From positions 1-64,000 of the forward strand of contig CAYJAY010000004.1 of the NCBI GenBank assembly GCA_964368445.1: 64,000 nt of DNA, in the 5' to 3' direction. A program made the translations under genes and the position numbers. A model generated the notes under the pieces. It saw nothing but the letters and a program-made list of their open reading frames with translations. It was not told the DNA's origin and searched no databases. Source of the stretch: CAYJAY01 sp964368445 (GTDB taxonomy: Bacteria > Bacillota > Clostridia > Oscillospirales > Ruminococcaceae). Shown piece after piece: positions 42,913-51,223 of the stretch (position 1 is the stretch's first letter; every line of letters begins with the position of its first letter).

Positions 42913-43638
42913 TTAAACATCGTTTGGTTGGTTTGCAACCTTTGTCGGTTTTTTAAACAGTTTTTTTATGTTGGTATAGTTTCCGAAAACAACCACCGTG
43001 TCGTTTGTGAAAAGAACCTCTTCGCCGTTCATAATGCTTAAAGTTTCGCCGTTTCTTTTTATGAGAATAACTTGAATTTTATATTTCTCTTTAAGCCCCG
43101 AGTCTTTAAGTTTGACGTTATCGAGCTCTAAAGGAAGCCTTGAAAGGTTGATTTCACACATTGCGCTACTGCCGAACATCTCAAGAAGAATGATGGCGTT
43201 TGAGCCGTCTCCAAACATTATTCTGTTTCCAAGCGTTTCAAGACGTGCGTCAACAAAATGGCGTACCCATTTAAAGCGCATTATAATTGTAATTATTATA
43301 ACCGAGATAAAGATTACAACAAGCGCCTCCCACATGTTTTCAACTTCAGAATAACTTAGCGAGAGAAATATGTTGACTATGCTTGACATTATTATAACGG
43401 TGAAAAGATAACCGAAAATGATGGTTAGCTTCGCAAGTTTTCTGCGCATTCGAAAGATCGTTATGTTTTCGCTTTCCTGTGTCGTGAACCCACAGTTTGT
43501 AAGCATCGAGATAACCTGTAGATTTGCTTTGTCATACGTCATTCCGGTTAGACGAAACAACACGGTGAAAACCTCGATTATTAAAAGATAGATTAAAATA
43601 AAAAGAAAGAATAACATTAAAGCATACGTTAAGTTCAT
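42913..43638 (-). CDS. Membrane protein with TrkA-C (RCK_C) domain
   Basis: This 241-residue protein has three hydrophobic helices (about residues 4-27, 69-94 and 103-123) and a C-terminal TrkA-C/RCK_C domain (about 150-230), with NLSRLPLELDNVKLKDSGLKE and DTVVVFGNYTNIKKLF. RCK_C domains bind a small ligand such as a nucleotide and gate ion channels or transporters. There is no RCK_N domain and no ion channel in the window. GMTYDKANLQVISMLTNCGF between helices 1 and 2 is conserved in similar clostridial proteins. ATG at 43638 is chosen, with AGGTG seven bases upstream. Confidence 0.82.
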   Translation of the reverse strand: MNLTYALMLFFLFILIYLLIIEVFTVLFRLTGMTYDKANLQVISMLTNCGFTTQESENITIFRMRRKLAKLTIIFGYLFTVIIMSSIVNIFLSLSYSEVENMWEALVVIFISVIIITIIMRFKWVRHFVDARLETLGNRIMFGDGSNAIILLEMFGSSAMCEINLSRLPLELDNVKLKDSGLKEKYKIQVILIKRNGETLSIMNGEEVLFTNDTVVVFGNYTNIKKLFKKPTKVANQPNDV

Positions 43639-43674
43639 TTGTGTCACCTAAATAATGTAAAGAGTAATTATAAG

Positions 43675-43709
43675 AAAAACGTCGCAAACTTTGTTAGTTT
43701 GCGACGTTT
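43675..43709 (-). terminator. Terminator after tRNA-Lys
   Basis: On the minus strand AAACGTCGCAAACT, a short loop and AGTTTGCGACGTTTTT form a 14-base-pair hairpin with a T run, three bases beyond the tRNA 3' end. Confidence 0.88.
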
Positions 43710-43711
43710 GG

Positions 43712-43784
43712 TGAGACATCGGGGACTCGAACCCCGGACCCTCGGCTTAAAAGGCAGATGCTCTACCGGCTGAGCTAATGTCTC
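43712..43784 (-). tRNA. tRNA-Lys (anticodon UUU)
   Basis: The 73 bases fold as a cloverleaf: acceptor GAGACAT/ATGTCTC, D arm with AGCTCAGCCGGTAGAGC, anticodon loop CTTTTAA with anticodon TTT, and T arm CCGGGGTTCGAGTCCCCG. CCA is not encoded. It is a single tRNA with its own promoter and terminator. Confidence 0.97.
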
Positions 43785-43797
43785 GTACAGCTTTAAT

Positions 43798-43826
43798 ATC
43801 TTAACAAATTTAAATCGGTTTGTCAA
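43798..43826 (-). promoter_or_regulatory. Promoter of tRNA-Lys
   Basis: On the minus strand TTGACA (43826-43821) and TAAGAT (43803-43798) are 17 bases apart, 14 bases before the tRNA. Confidence 0.85.
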
Positions 43827-43827
43827 C

Positions 43828-43867
43828 AAAAAAAGAGAAATTTTTTTGAAAAATTTCTCTTTTTTTG
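43828..43867 (-). terminator. Terminator of thrS
   Basis: AAAAAAAGAGAAATTTTT, short loop and AAATTTCTCTTTTTTT make an AT-rich hairpin with a T run just after thrS and just before the tRNA promoter. Confidence 0.85.
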
Positions 43868-43879
43868 TTTTATGCCTAA

Positions 43880-45784
43880 TTAAAAGGATTTTTCTACGAT
43901 TTCTTGCTGTGCAATTGCTATAAATTCTTCCAAATTCTTTGTTCCCATGTCACCGTTTTTACGCGAACGAATGGCAACCGCGCCGGCTTCTTTTTCTTTG
44001 TCTCCAACAACCAGCATATAAGGAATCTTTTGAAGTTGAGCTTCTCTTATCTTATAGCCCATCTTTTCGCTGCGTTTGTCACACTCCACCCTCATGCCAA
44101 GCTCGCTCAAACGGTCGGCAACTTTAGAGGCGTATTCATGGTGGGCTTCCGCGATTGGGATAACCATAACTTGAACCGGCGCCATCCAAAGCGGAAATGC
44201 TCCGGCGAAATGCTCTGTTAAAATTCCGATAAACCGTTCGATGCTTCCGAGAATAGTCCTGTGTAGCATGACAGGGCGATGTTTTTCGCCGTCTGCCCCG
44301 ATATATGTCATGTCGAAACGCTCGGGCAGTTGATAGTCAAGCTGGATAGTTCCACATTGCCACGTTCTTCCGACACAGTCGCGAAGGTGGAAATCGATCT
44401 TCGGGCCATAGAACGCTCCGTCGCCTGGGTTGATTTTATATGGTTTTCCAAATCTGTCCAACGCTTCTTTAAGCGCGGCTTCCGCCTTGTCCCACGTTTC
44501 TTTTTCACCCATGAAATTGTCCGGCCTTGTCGAAAGCTCGATAGAATATTCAAATCCGAACATGCGATAAAGCTTATCGTCAAGGCGAGCGATGCCCAAA
44601 ATTTCTTCAACTATTTGGTCTTCCGTTATATAAAGATGTGCGTCGTCCTGTGTGAAACAGCGGACACGCATAAGGCCGTGGAGCGCTCCCGAAAGCTCGT
44701 GGCGGTGGACTATTCCAAGCTCACCGACGCGGTAAGGAAGGTCGCGATAGCTCATCAATTTGTTGTTGTAAACAAGTATTCCGCCGGGACAGTTCATCGG
44801 TTTAATCGCAAAATCTGTTTCGTCAATAAGCGTTGTGTACATGTTTTCGCGATAATGTCCCCAATGTCCCGAACGTTCCCAAAGAGAGCGGTTGAGAATA
44901 AGCGGCGTTTTAATCTCAACATAACCCGCTTTTTGGTGCTCCTCGCGCCACATCTCTTCAAGTTTGTTGCGTATAACCATGCCTTTTGGGAAGAAAAACG
45001 GAAAACCGGGTCCCTCTTCCATAATCTCGAAAAGTTCAAGTTCTTTGCCAAGTTTTCGGTGGTCTCTTTTCTTTGCTTCCTCAAGCATCAGGAGATGTTC
45101 TTTTAATTGAGCTGATTTTGGGAAAGCTATACCATATAGACGTTGAAGCATCTTGTTGCTTGCGTCTCCGCGCCAGTATGCCCCGGTTATCGCGGTTAGC
45201 TTAACGGCGCCAATTGCTCCGGTCGACATAAGATGTGGGCCGGCACATAGGTCGCAAAAATCGTCCTGTTTATAGAAACTTATCGTTTCATCTTCGGGAA
45301 GTTCCGAAATAAGTTCAACTTTATACGGCTCGGTTTTCATAAATTCCAAAGCCTCGTTTCGTCCCAGTGTGAAACGTTCGAGAGGAATGTTCGCTTTAAC
45401 TATCTTTGACATCTCGGCTTCGATTGCCTCGAAATCGTCCGGAGTGAATGTTCTTTCGCTGTCAAGGTCGTAATAGAAACCGCTATCGATAGCGGGACCA
45501 ATTGCAAACTTGACGTCGGGGAACAAACGGTGGATAGCTTGTGCCATAAGATGTGAGGAACTGTGCCAAAAAGCCTTTTTACCGTAATCATCGTCAAACG
45601 TTAAAATCTCGACTTCACAATCATTTGTGATTGGGGTTCTAAGGTCTACGTTTTGCCCGTCTACCTTTGCGGCACATGCGGCTTTATATAGCCCCATGCC
45701 GATTGATTTTGCGATTTCAGCGGGGGTTATTCCGCTTTCAAATTCTCGTTGTTCACCTTTTAATGTAAGTGTTACTGTTGCCAT
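43880..45784 (-). CDS. thrS: Threonyl-tRNA synthetase
   Basis: This class II synthetase charges tRNA-Thr. At 634 residues it has all family domains: TGS (about 1-62), the second editing-like domain with the HSSSHLMAQA metal site at about 75-84, the catalytic core, and the anticodon-binding domain (from about 535). Motif 2 is visible as GIVHRHELSGALHGLMRVR, the zinc Cys in PMNCPGGI, and motif 3 at MLHRTILGSIERFIGIL. AAAGGAG lies before the ATG. The gene has a T-box leader upstream, so it is induced when tRNA-Thr is uncharged. Confidence 0.99.
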   Translation of the reverse strand: MATVTLTLKGEQREFESGITPAEIAKSIGMGLYKAACAAKVDGQNVDLRTPITNDCEVEILTFDDDYGKKAFWHSSSHLMAQAIHRLFPDVKFAIGPAIDSGFYYDLDSERTFTPDDFEAIEAEMSKIVKANIPLERFTLGRNEALEFMKTEPYKVELISELPEDETISFYKQDDFCDLCAGPHLMSTGAIGAVKLTAITGAYWRGDASNKMLQRLYGIAFPKSAQLKEHLLMLEEAKKRDHRKLGKELELFEIMEEGPGFPFFFPKGMVIRNKLEEMWREEHQKAGYVEIKTPLILNRSLWERSGHWGHYRENMYTTLIDETDFAIKPMNCPGGILVYNNKLMSYRDLPYRVGELGIVHRHELSGALHGLMRVRCFTQDDAHLYITEDQIVEEILGIARLDDKLYRMFGFEYSIELSTRPDNFMGEKETWDKAEAALKEALDRFGKPYKINPGDGAFYGPKIDFHLRDCVGRTWQCGTIQLDYQLPERFDMTYIGADGEKHRPVMLHRTILGSIERFIGILTEHFAGAFPLWMAPVQVMVIPIAEAHHEYASKVADRLSELGMRVECDKRSEKMGYKIREAQLQKIPYMLVVGDKEKEAGAVAIRSRKNGDMGTKNLEEFIAIAQQEIVEKSF

Positions 45785-45794
45785 AATTAAACTC

Positions 45795-46055
45795 CTTTAA
45801 AAAAAATAAAAGCCCATCCCAAAAACAAGGGATGAAGCTTTAAACTCCATGGTTCCACCCAAATTGCGATTTGAAATCGCCACTTTAAGCAGGCTATAAC
45901 GCGCCAAACCGTCGTCGCTTTTAACGACAAAGCTAATGTGATGGTGTCGCAATGGGTTCGCTTGTGCCTTTCCAACTTCAGCGGCACTCTCTGTAAAAGC
46001 AAAAACACCTGCGCTCGTTCACAAATAACAGCTTTTTAATATTGATTTAATATTA
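45795..46055 (-). promoter_or_regulatory. T-box riboswitch leader of thrS
   Basis: The minus-strand leader carries the T-box core TTTGGGTGGAACCATGG (45864-45848), which pairs with the tRNA acceptor end. Right after it lies a terminator, AGCTTCATCCC-loop-GGGATGGGCT followed by a T run (45838-45800). Upstream are stem I marks ACAGAGAGTGCC and GGAAAGGCAC. Two ACC triplets lie in the expected specifier part (around 45955 and 45943), both fitting threonine; I cannot say which is read. Uncharged tRNA-Thr should stabilise the antiterminator and switch on thrS. Confidence 0.92.
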
Positions 46056-46061
46056 AAAAAT

Positions 46062-46090
46062 ATTATACTATATAATATAAAAAAAAACAA
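46062..46090 (-). promoter_or_regulatory. Promoter of the thrS T-box leader
   Basis: On the minus strand TTGTTT (46090-46085) and TATAAT (46067-46062) are 17 bases apart. It predicts a leader of about 270 bases. Confidence 0.65.
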
Positions 46091-46127
46091 GACGAAAAAT
46101 AAATATATAATAAATGTTAACAAACCA

Positions 46128-46156
46128 TTGACATATTGAAATATTAGGTCTAAAAT
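46128..46156 (+). promoter_or_regulatory. Promoter of rny
   Basis: Consensus TTGACA (46128-46133), 17 bases, TAAAAT (46151-46156). It predicts a 5' untranslated region of about 120 bases for rny. Confidence 0.8.
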
Positions 46157-46286
46157 ATTACTTGTCGTATATGTTTTAATATAAAGCTAGTAGGCTTTAA
46201 ATAATGGATATATTTCACAATAATTTCATTACTTTGCCATAAAAAAGTGATGAAAAATGAATTTTAGTTAGGAGACAAATGAAGCA

Positions 46287-47843
46287 ATGGTATCTATAAT
46301 TGTACCGGTTGTTTCAGCGATTGTGGCGGCGGTTGTCGCCGGAATAGCATGTTTTTACTTCGGCGTTGCATATCGCCGTAAGATAGCAGAAGCAAAGATT
46401 GGTTCTGCGGAAGATGAGTCGAGAAGAATCATAAACGATGCTATTAAATCAGCTGAACAAAAAAGAAAAGAAGCGGTTCTTGAAGCAAAGGACGAGATCT
46501 TTAAAATGCGAAGCGAGTCGGAAAACGAACTTCGTGAGAGAAGAAACGAGACGATGCGACAAGAACGAAGATTGACACAAAAGGAAGAAAATTTCGACAA
46601 AAAAGTAGATCAGTTTGAAAAAGAGGAACAAAAACAAAAGACCAGAGTTCAAGACCTTGAAAACAAGATTGAAGAGGTCGATAAGCTTAAAGTGACCCAA
46701 CTTGGAATGTTGGAACAGATTTCCTCGCTTACAACAGAACAAGCAAAAGAGATGTTGCTCCATCAGCTTGACGGAGAACTATCCCACGAAAAGGCGCTTC
46801 GCATCAAGTTCTTTGAACAAAATCTTCAAGACGAATCCGAAACGATGGCTAGAAATCTTATAAGCCTTGCAATTGCACGATGTGCGGCGGACCATTCGTC
46901 CGAGGCTACTGTGTCGGTGGTTCCGCTTCCGAACGACGAGATGAAGGGAAGAATTATCGGTCGTGAAGGCCGCAACATAAGAACTATCGAAACGGTTACC
47001 GGCGTCGACCTAATAATCGACGACACTCCCGAAGCGATTACAATATCAAGTTTCGACCCTGTAAGAAGAGAGATTGCACGACTTTCGCTTGAAAAACTTA
47101 TCTTTGACGGAAGAATACATCCGGCGAGGATTGAAGAATCGGTTGAGAAATCCAAACGAGAAGTCGACAACATAATTAAAAAACAAGGCGAAAAACTTGT
47201 GCTTGATGTCGGTATCCACGGAATCCATCCCGACATGATAAAACTTCTCGGAAGACTTCACTATAGAACAAGTTACGGACAAAATGTTCTTAACCATTCG
47301 TTCGAGGTCGCAATGCTTTCGGGAATACTTGCGGCAGAACTCGGGCTCGACGTCACGATGGCAAAACGTGCGGGTCTTCTCCACGATATCGGAAAATCCA
47401 TCGACCACGAAACAGACGGAAGCCATATACAAATCGGTGTTGATCTTGCGAAAAAGTACAAAGAAAACCCCGAAGTTGTACACGCTATCGAAGCTCACCA
47501 CGGCGACGTTGAAGCAAAAACACCGCTTGCATACATCGTCATGGCGGCAGATGCCATTTCGGCGGCGCGTCCCGGGGCGAGAAGCGAAAACCTTGAAAAT
47601 TATATCAAACGTCTTGAAAAACTCGAAGAGATTGCAGATTCGTTTGTGGGAGTTGATCGCTCGTTTGCAATTCAAGCCGGACGCGAGATTAGGATTTTGG
47701 TTAAACCGGAAGAAGTTTCGGACGACAACTTAACCGTTGTTGCACACCAAATTGTAAGTCGGATAGAAAACGAACTTGATTACCCGGGACAGATAAAAGT
47801 CCATGTAATCAGAGAAAGCAGAGCTATTGACTTTGCGAAGTAA
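46287..47843 (+). CDS. rny: Ribonuclease Y
   Basis: RNase Y is the membrane-anchored endoribonuclease that starts mRNA decay in Firmicutes. The 518 residues show an N-terminal helix (about 2-24), a long coiled coil (about 30-205, rich in Glu, Lys and Arg), a KH RNA-binding domain with GRIIGREGRNIRTIE, and an HD domain with the metal site LLHDIGKSIDHE followed by IEAHHGD. The start is the ATG at 46287; GGAG lies 13 bases away, a long gap. Another ATG at 46279, out of frame, is better spaced and gives only a six-codon frame (MKQWYL) overlapping the rny start. ymdB follows, as is usual. Confidence 0.98.
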   Translation: MVSIIVPVVSAIVAAVVAGIACFYFGVAYRRKIAEAKIGSAEDESRRIINDAIKSAEQKRKEAVLEAKDEIFKMRSESENELRERRNETMRQERRLTQKEENFDKKVDQFEKEEQKQKTRVQDLENKIEEVDKLKVTQLGMLEQISSLTTEQAKEMLLHQLDGELSHEKALRIKFFEQNLQDESETMARNLISLAIARCAADHSSEATVSVVPLPNDEMKGRIIGREGRNIRTIETVTGVDLIIDDTPEAITISSFDPVRREIARLSLEKLIFDGRIHPARIEESVEKSKREVDNIIKKQGEKLVLDVGIHGIHPDMIKLLGRLHYRTSYGQNVLNHSFEVAMLSGILAAELGLDVTMAKRAGLLHDIGKSIDHETDGSHIQIGVDLAKKYKENPEVVHAIEAHHGDVEAKTPLAYIVMAADAISAARPGARSENLENYIKRLEKLEEIADSFVGVDRSFAIQAGREIRILVKPEEVSDDNLTVVAHQIVSRIENELDYPGQIKVHVIRESRAIDFAK

Positions 47844-47883
47844 TTAGTTCGCTAAACAATGATTACACAAATACGCAAATAAC

Positions 47884-47961
47884 TGTAGGGACAGCGCTTG
47901 CCCCTGTCCGATTAAGGGTAATGTTTCTCTTAATCGGACAACCGCAAGGGTTGTCCCTACA
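47884..47961. repeat. 78-base inverted repeat, MITE-like
   Basis: TGTAGGGACA begins and TGTCCCTACA ends the element, and TGTCCGATTAAG near the centre pairs with CTTAATCGGACA. Each arm also folds on its own (GGACAG/CTGTCC and GGACAACC/GGTTGTCC). It lies in the gap between rny and ymdB and resembles the many-copy palindromic repeats found in clostridial genomes. Confidence 0.8.
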
Positions 47962-48091
47962 ATCTATTTATTATAGCAATGCTTTGCGATGCTTTGCGCA
48001 GCTTTGCTGTGTTTTGTCCAACCGATGTATGTTGGTTTTGTAGATTTTCGGTTAAACAATATAGAGTTTTAAGAAAGGAATGGTGGCTTGT

Positions 48092-48871
48092 ATGAATATA
48101 ATTTGTATCGGAGATGTCGTTGGAAGAACCGGCGTAGATGCGGTTGAAAAACTTTTGCCGACCTTAAGAATGAAACATAAACCTGACGTTATTATTGTTA
48201 ACGGTGAAAACAGCGCCGATTCGGGTGTTGGAATAAACCGCAAAACCGCGACGAGGCTTTTTTCTTTTGGTATCGACGTTATAACGACGGGCAACCATTC
48301 GTTCAGAAGCGCGGACTATGTCGAACTTTTTGAGTCGTCCGAGTTTCTAATCCGCCCGTTAAACTATCCGAAAGGGGTTTGTGGAAAAGGAAGTTGTGTT
48401 ATCGACAAAGGCTCATATCAAGTTGTTGTTACCAACATCATCGGACAAAGTTTTATGGGTATTTCAAGCGACAATCCATATAATATAATGGAGAATATAA
48501 TCAAAGAGTATCCAAACGCTATAAAGATAGTTGATTTCCACGCCGAATCTACAAGCGAAAAATTGGCGTTTGCAAATTGTTTTGATGGCGAGATTTCTGC
48601 CCTTTTCGGAACACACACACATGTCGAAACCGCCGACGAGCGGATCTTTGCAAAAGGCACGGGGTATATAACCGACGTTGGAATGGTTGGGGCGATAAAC
48701 TCGGTCATAGGGGTTAAGATAGAACAATCTATAAAAAAACAACGCTTTGGTGTTCCTGTTCGGTTTAGCGTTGAAGGCGGCGAGGCCAAGCTGTGCGGAG
48801 TTAGTTTTAACATTGATTTAAAAACTAAATGTTGTGTCGGAATAGAAAGAATATGTGAGTTAACCAACTAG
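48092..48871 (+). CDS. ymdB: YmdB-like metallophosphoesterase
   Basis: YmdB is a cytosolic metallophosphoesterase; in Bacillus subtilis it hydrolyses 2',3'-cyclic nucleotides and affects biofilm and motility switching. The 259 residues carry IICIGDVVGRTGVDA, VNGENSADSGVG, TTGNHSFR, VDFHAESTSEKLAF and FGTHTHVETAD, which supply all metal ligands of the family. The ATG at 48092 is chosen because the family begins right at this point and GGTGG lies upstream; the ATG at 48080 lies on top of the AAGGA site. It follows rny, as in other Firmicutes, but a palindromic element separates them. Confidence 0.96.
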   Translation: MNIICIGDVVGRTGVDAVEKLLPTLRMKHKPDVIIVNGENSADSGVGINRKTATRLFSFGIDVITTGNHSFRSADYVELFESSEFLIRPLNYPKGVCGKGSCVIDKGSYQVVVTNIIGQSFMGISSDNPYNIMENIIKEYPNAIKIVDFHAESTSEKLAFANCFDGEISALFGTHTHVETADERIFAKGTGYITDVGMVGAINSVIGVKIEQSIKKQRFGVPVRFSVEGGEAKLCGVSFNIDLKTKCCVGIERICELTN

Positions 48872-48901
48872 GATATTGTTTCAATCCAAACTGCAAAATT
48901 G

Positions 48902-48997
48902 CCCTCTCAGTCAATCCGAGATTGACAGCTCTCCCAAAGGGAGAGCCGCGGAAATGGCTCTCCCTTTGGGAGAGCTGTCACAAAGTGACTGAGAGGG
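48902..48997. repeat. 96-base inverted repeat with GGGAGAGC core
   Basis: CCCTCTCAGTCA at the left pairs with TGACTGAGAGGG at the right, and GACAGCTCTCCCAAAGGGAG pairs with the opposite arm, leaving a few mispaired bases and a small centre (GCGGAAATG). Elements with CCTCTCAGTCAC ends and a CTCTCCCAAAGGGAGAG core are spread widely in gut Clostridia. It follows ymdB and may also end its transcript. Confidence 0.85.
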
Positions 48998-49082
48998 TGA
49001 GTGAAAACCGTTTTATATAAACTTTTAAATGACACAGGGTACTAGATTAAATTCATTATTCATATACTTTTTCGCTTGAATC

Positions 49083-49112
49083 TTGACATAATAGGTAGAT
49101 ATAGGGTAATAT
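49083..49112 (+). promoter_or_regulatory. Promoter of the Asp23-fakA-recG operon
   Basis: TTGACA (49083-49088), 18 bases, TAATAT (49107-49112), about 35 bases before the GTG start. Confidence 0.72.
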
Positions 49113-49147
49113 ATTATTATAAGCGCACTGAAAGGAAATTATAAACA

Positions 49148-49501
49148 GTGGTAAAATATACAAATTCGATAGGTTCCGTAACATTTACATCTGATTTTTT
49201 TGCAAGTTTAGTTGGCAAGATTTCGACAACCTGTTACGGGGTTAGCGGAATGGCGACAAGTGGCCCGATGGAAGGTTTTCGTTCGCTTATTTTTGGTAAC
49301 GACTTCCCCGAAAAAGGGGTGCGCGTTTCCGCAAACGACGGAAAGCTCGACATCGAACTCCATATAAGGGTTATTTATGGGGTAAACCTAAATGCGATAG
49401 TAGACTCGATTTCAAACAAAGTGAAATATGCAGTTGAAAATGCAACAGGTTTTGTTGTTCATAAAGTCGATGTTTTTGTCGATGAAATGGTTTCAGAGTA
49501 A
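49148..49501 (+). CDS. Asp23/YloU-family protein
   Basis: This 117-residue protein belongs to the Asp23/Gls24 family (YloU type). Marks are GKISTTCYGVSGMATS near the start, KLDIELHIRVIYGVNLNAIVDSI and the end VHKVDVFVDEM. It is a cytosolic protein linked to envelope stress and to the fatty acid kinase pathway by gene order; fakA follows 37 bases later, as yloV follows yloU in Bacillus. Start is GTG at 49148, with AAAGGA about 11 bases upstream. Confidence 0.95.
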   Translation: MVKYTNSIGSVTFTSDFFASLVGKISTTCYGVSGMATSGPMEGFRSLIFGNDFPEKGVRVSANDGKLDIELHIRVIYGVNLNAIVDSISNKVKYAVENATGFVVHKVDVFVDEMVSE

Positions 49502-49538
49502 ACCAAAGGTAAAATTTTTTTGGAAGGACTTTTCTTAA

Positions 49539-51218
49539 ATGATAACCGGTAAACAGTTGCGAGACAGCATTATTTCCGGCGCTAACAATATTAAAAATAA
49601 TAAGAGTGCTGTTGATGAACTAAACGTATTCCCGGTTCCGGACGGAGACACCGGAACCAACATGTCTATGACGATAGGCTTCGCGGTTCGCGAACTTCAA
49701 TTATTAGATGATAACTGCACGGTAGAGAAAGTTTCTCAAGTTGCTGCGTCCTCGCTTTTAAGGGGCGCTAGGGGAAATTCCGGCGTTATTCTTTCGCTTT
49801 TGTTCAGAGGTTTTGCAAAAGGTCTTTCGGGACTTGAACAAGCGGGAAGCAAAGATATTGCAAATTCGCTTGCAAAGGGTGTTGAATCGGCGTACAAAGC
49901 CGTTATGAAACCGACAGAAGGAACCATTTTAACCGTTGCGCGCGTCGCGGCGGAAAAAGCGGTCGAAAAAGCCGAGGGACTTTGTGCAATTGAAACGTTT
50001 GAACTTATTGTAAACGTTGCGGAACAAACTCTTCAGCAAACCCCCGAGATGTTACCCGTTTTGAAAAAAGCAGGCGTTGTAGACGCCGGCGGCCGTGGCT
50101 TTGTTTGTATTTTTGAGGGTATGCTTTCGTCGCTTAAAGACGGAAAGATTATAGAGCTTTCGGATTCAAACGAAACTTCGAGTGAAACGGCGAGTGCTCC
50201 AAAAGGAGTTTACGCCGAAGATGTCATGAGCGAGGAAACCGATAGCTATTGCACCGAATTCCTTGTCATTAAAACAGAAGAACAAGAGGCAAACGCTGTG
50301 AAGCTTCGCGCTAACCTTGAGGCTATCGGAGACAGCGTTGTAGTTGTCGAGGACGACGAGCTTATTAAATGCCACGTTCACACAAAAACCCCTGACAAAG
50401 CTTTAAAGTTTGCGTTAATCCACGGCTATCTCTCCAAGATAAAGATCGAAAATATGTTAGAGCAGTTTATGGCTCTTAACCCGGGCGCAAAAATTCCCGA
50501 GAAAAAAGTTTCTGTTGAAGACATAAGCGAATTTGAATATGTAAAAAAAGACAGCTCGATTAAATATGGCGTTGTTTCGGTTTCATGTGGAGATGGTTTA
50601 AAACAACTTTTCTTCGACCTTGGTGTCGATAAAGTCGTGAGTGGCGGACAGACGATGAACCCGTCTACCGACGATATCTTGGCGGCAATTCAATCGGTTG
50701 CGGCTGAAAACGTCATAGTTCTCGCCAACAACAAAAACATAATAATGGCGGCGGAACAAGCCTGCCTTTTGGCGGACAGAAATGCCGTTACGTTGCCGAC
50801 GCGTTCCATACCGGCCGGAATAAGCGCTATGCTTATGTTTAATCCGGACGATGGCGTCGAGCAAAACCTTGTGACGATGAAAGAATCTGCCGAAAACGCA
50901 GTGGTCGGGCAGATTACGTTTGCGGCGAGAAACAGCGATTTTGATGGACACACGATAAAAGAAGGCGAGATTTTGGCGCTTGAAAGCGGAAAACTTGTGT
51001 TCACCGAAAAGTCGATTTCAAACGCTGCCGTAAAACTTGCAAAAAAGATCGTTTCAAAAGACAAGAGTTTCCTAACCGTAATATATGGAAGCGATGTTAA
51101 CGAGGACGAAGCGGAAAAAACCCTAGAACTTATTAAACAAAAAATCCCGTCTAACATCGAGATTAACCTTATAAACGGCGGTCAACCGGTCTACTACTAC
51201 TACTTATCAGCGGAATAG
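49539..51218 (+). CDS. fakA: Fatty acid kinase FakA (YloV, DAK2 domain)
   Basis: FakA phosphorylates fatty acids bound to FakB (DegV-type) proteins so that they enter phospholipid synthesis. The 559 residues show an N-terminal DhaL/DAK2 kinase domain (about 5-200) with NVFPVPDGDTGTNM, in which Asp35, Asp37 and Asn41 bind Mg-ATP, and LLRGARGNSGVILS. A middle and a C-terminal domain follow, the latter with MNPSTDDILAAI and YGSDVNEDEA. No FakB is seen in this window. GGAAGGA precedes the ATG. It forms an operon with the Asp23-like gene and recG. Confidence 0.96.
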   Translation: MITGKQLRDSIISGANNIKNNKSAVDELNVFPVPDGDTGTNMSMTIGFAVRELQLLDDNCTVEKVSQVAASSLLRGARGNSGVILSLLFRGFAKGLSGLEQAGSKDIANSLAKGVESAYKAVMKPTEGTILTVARVAAEKAVEKAEGLCAIETFELIVNVAEQTLQQTPEMLPVLKKAGVVDAGGRGFVCIFEGMLSSLKDGKIIELSDSNETSSETASAPKGVYAEDVMSEETDSYCTEFLVIKTEEQEANAVKLRANLEAIGDSVVVVEDDELIKCHVHTKTPDKALKFALIHGYLSKIKIENMLEQFMALNPGAKIPEKKVSVEDISEFEYVKKDSSIKYGVVSVSCGDGLKQLFFDLGVDKVVSGGQTMNPSTDDILAAIQSVAAENVIVLANNKNIIMAAEQACLLADRNAVTLPTRSIPAGISAMLMFNPDDGVEQNLVTMKESAENAVVGQITFAARNSDFDGHTIKEGEILALESGKLVFTEKSISNAAVKLAKKIVSKDKSFLTVIYGSDVNEDEAEKTLELIKQKIPSNIEINLINGGQPVYYYYLSAE

Positions 51219-51223
51219 ACAAA

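Noticed and set aside
44279..45106. 275-codon plus-strand frame inside thrS
   Set aside because: Antisense to an intact synthetase gene; sequence has no recognisable fold.
47046..47675. 209-codon antisense frame over rny
   Set aside because: Overlaps the conserved KH and HD domains on the other strand; codon shadow.
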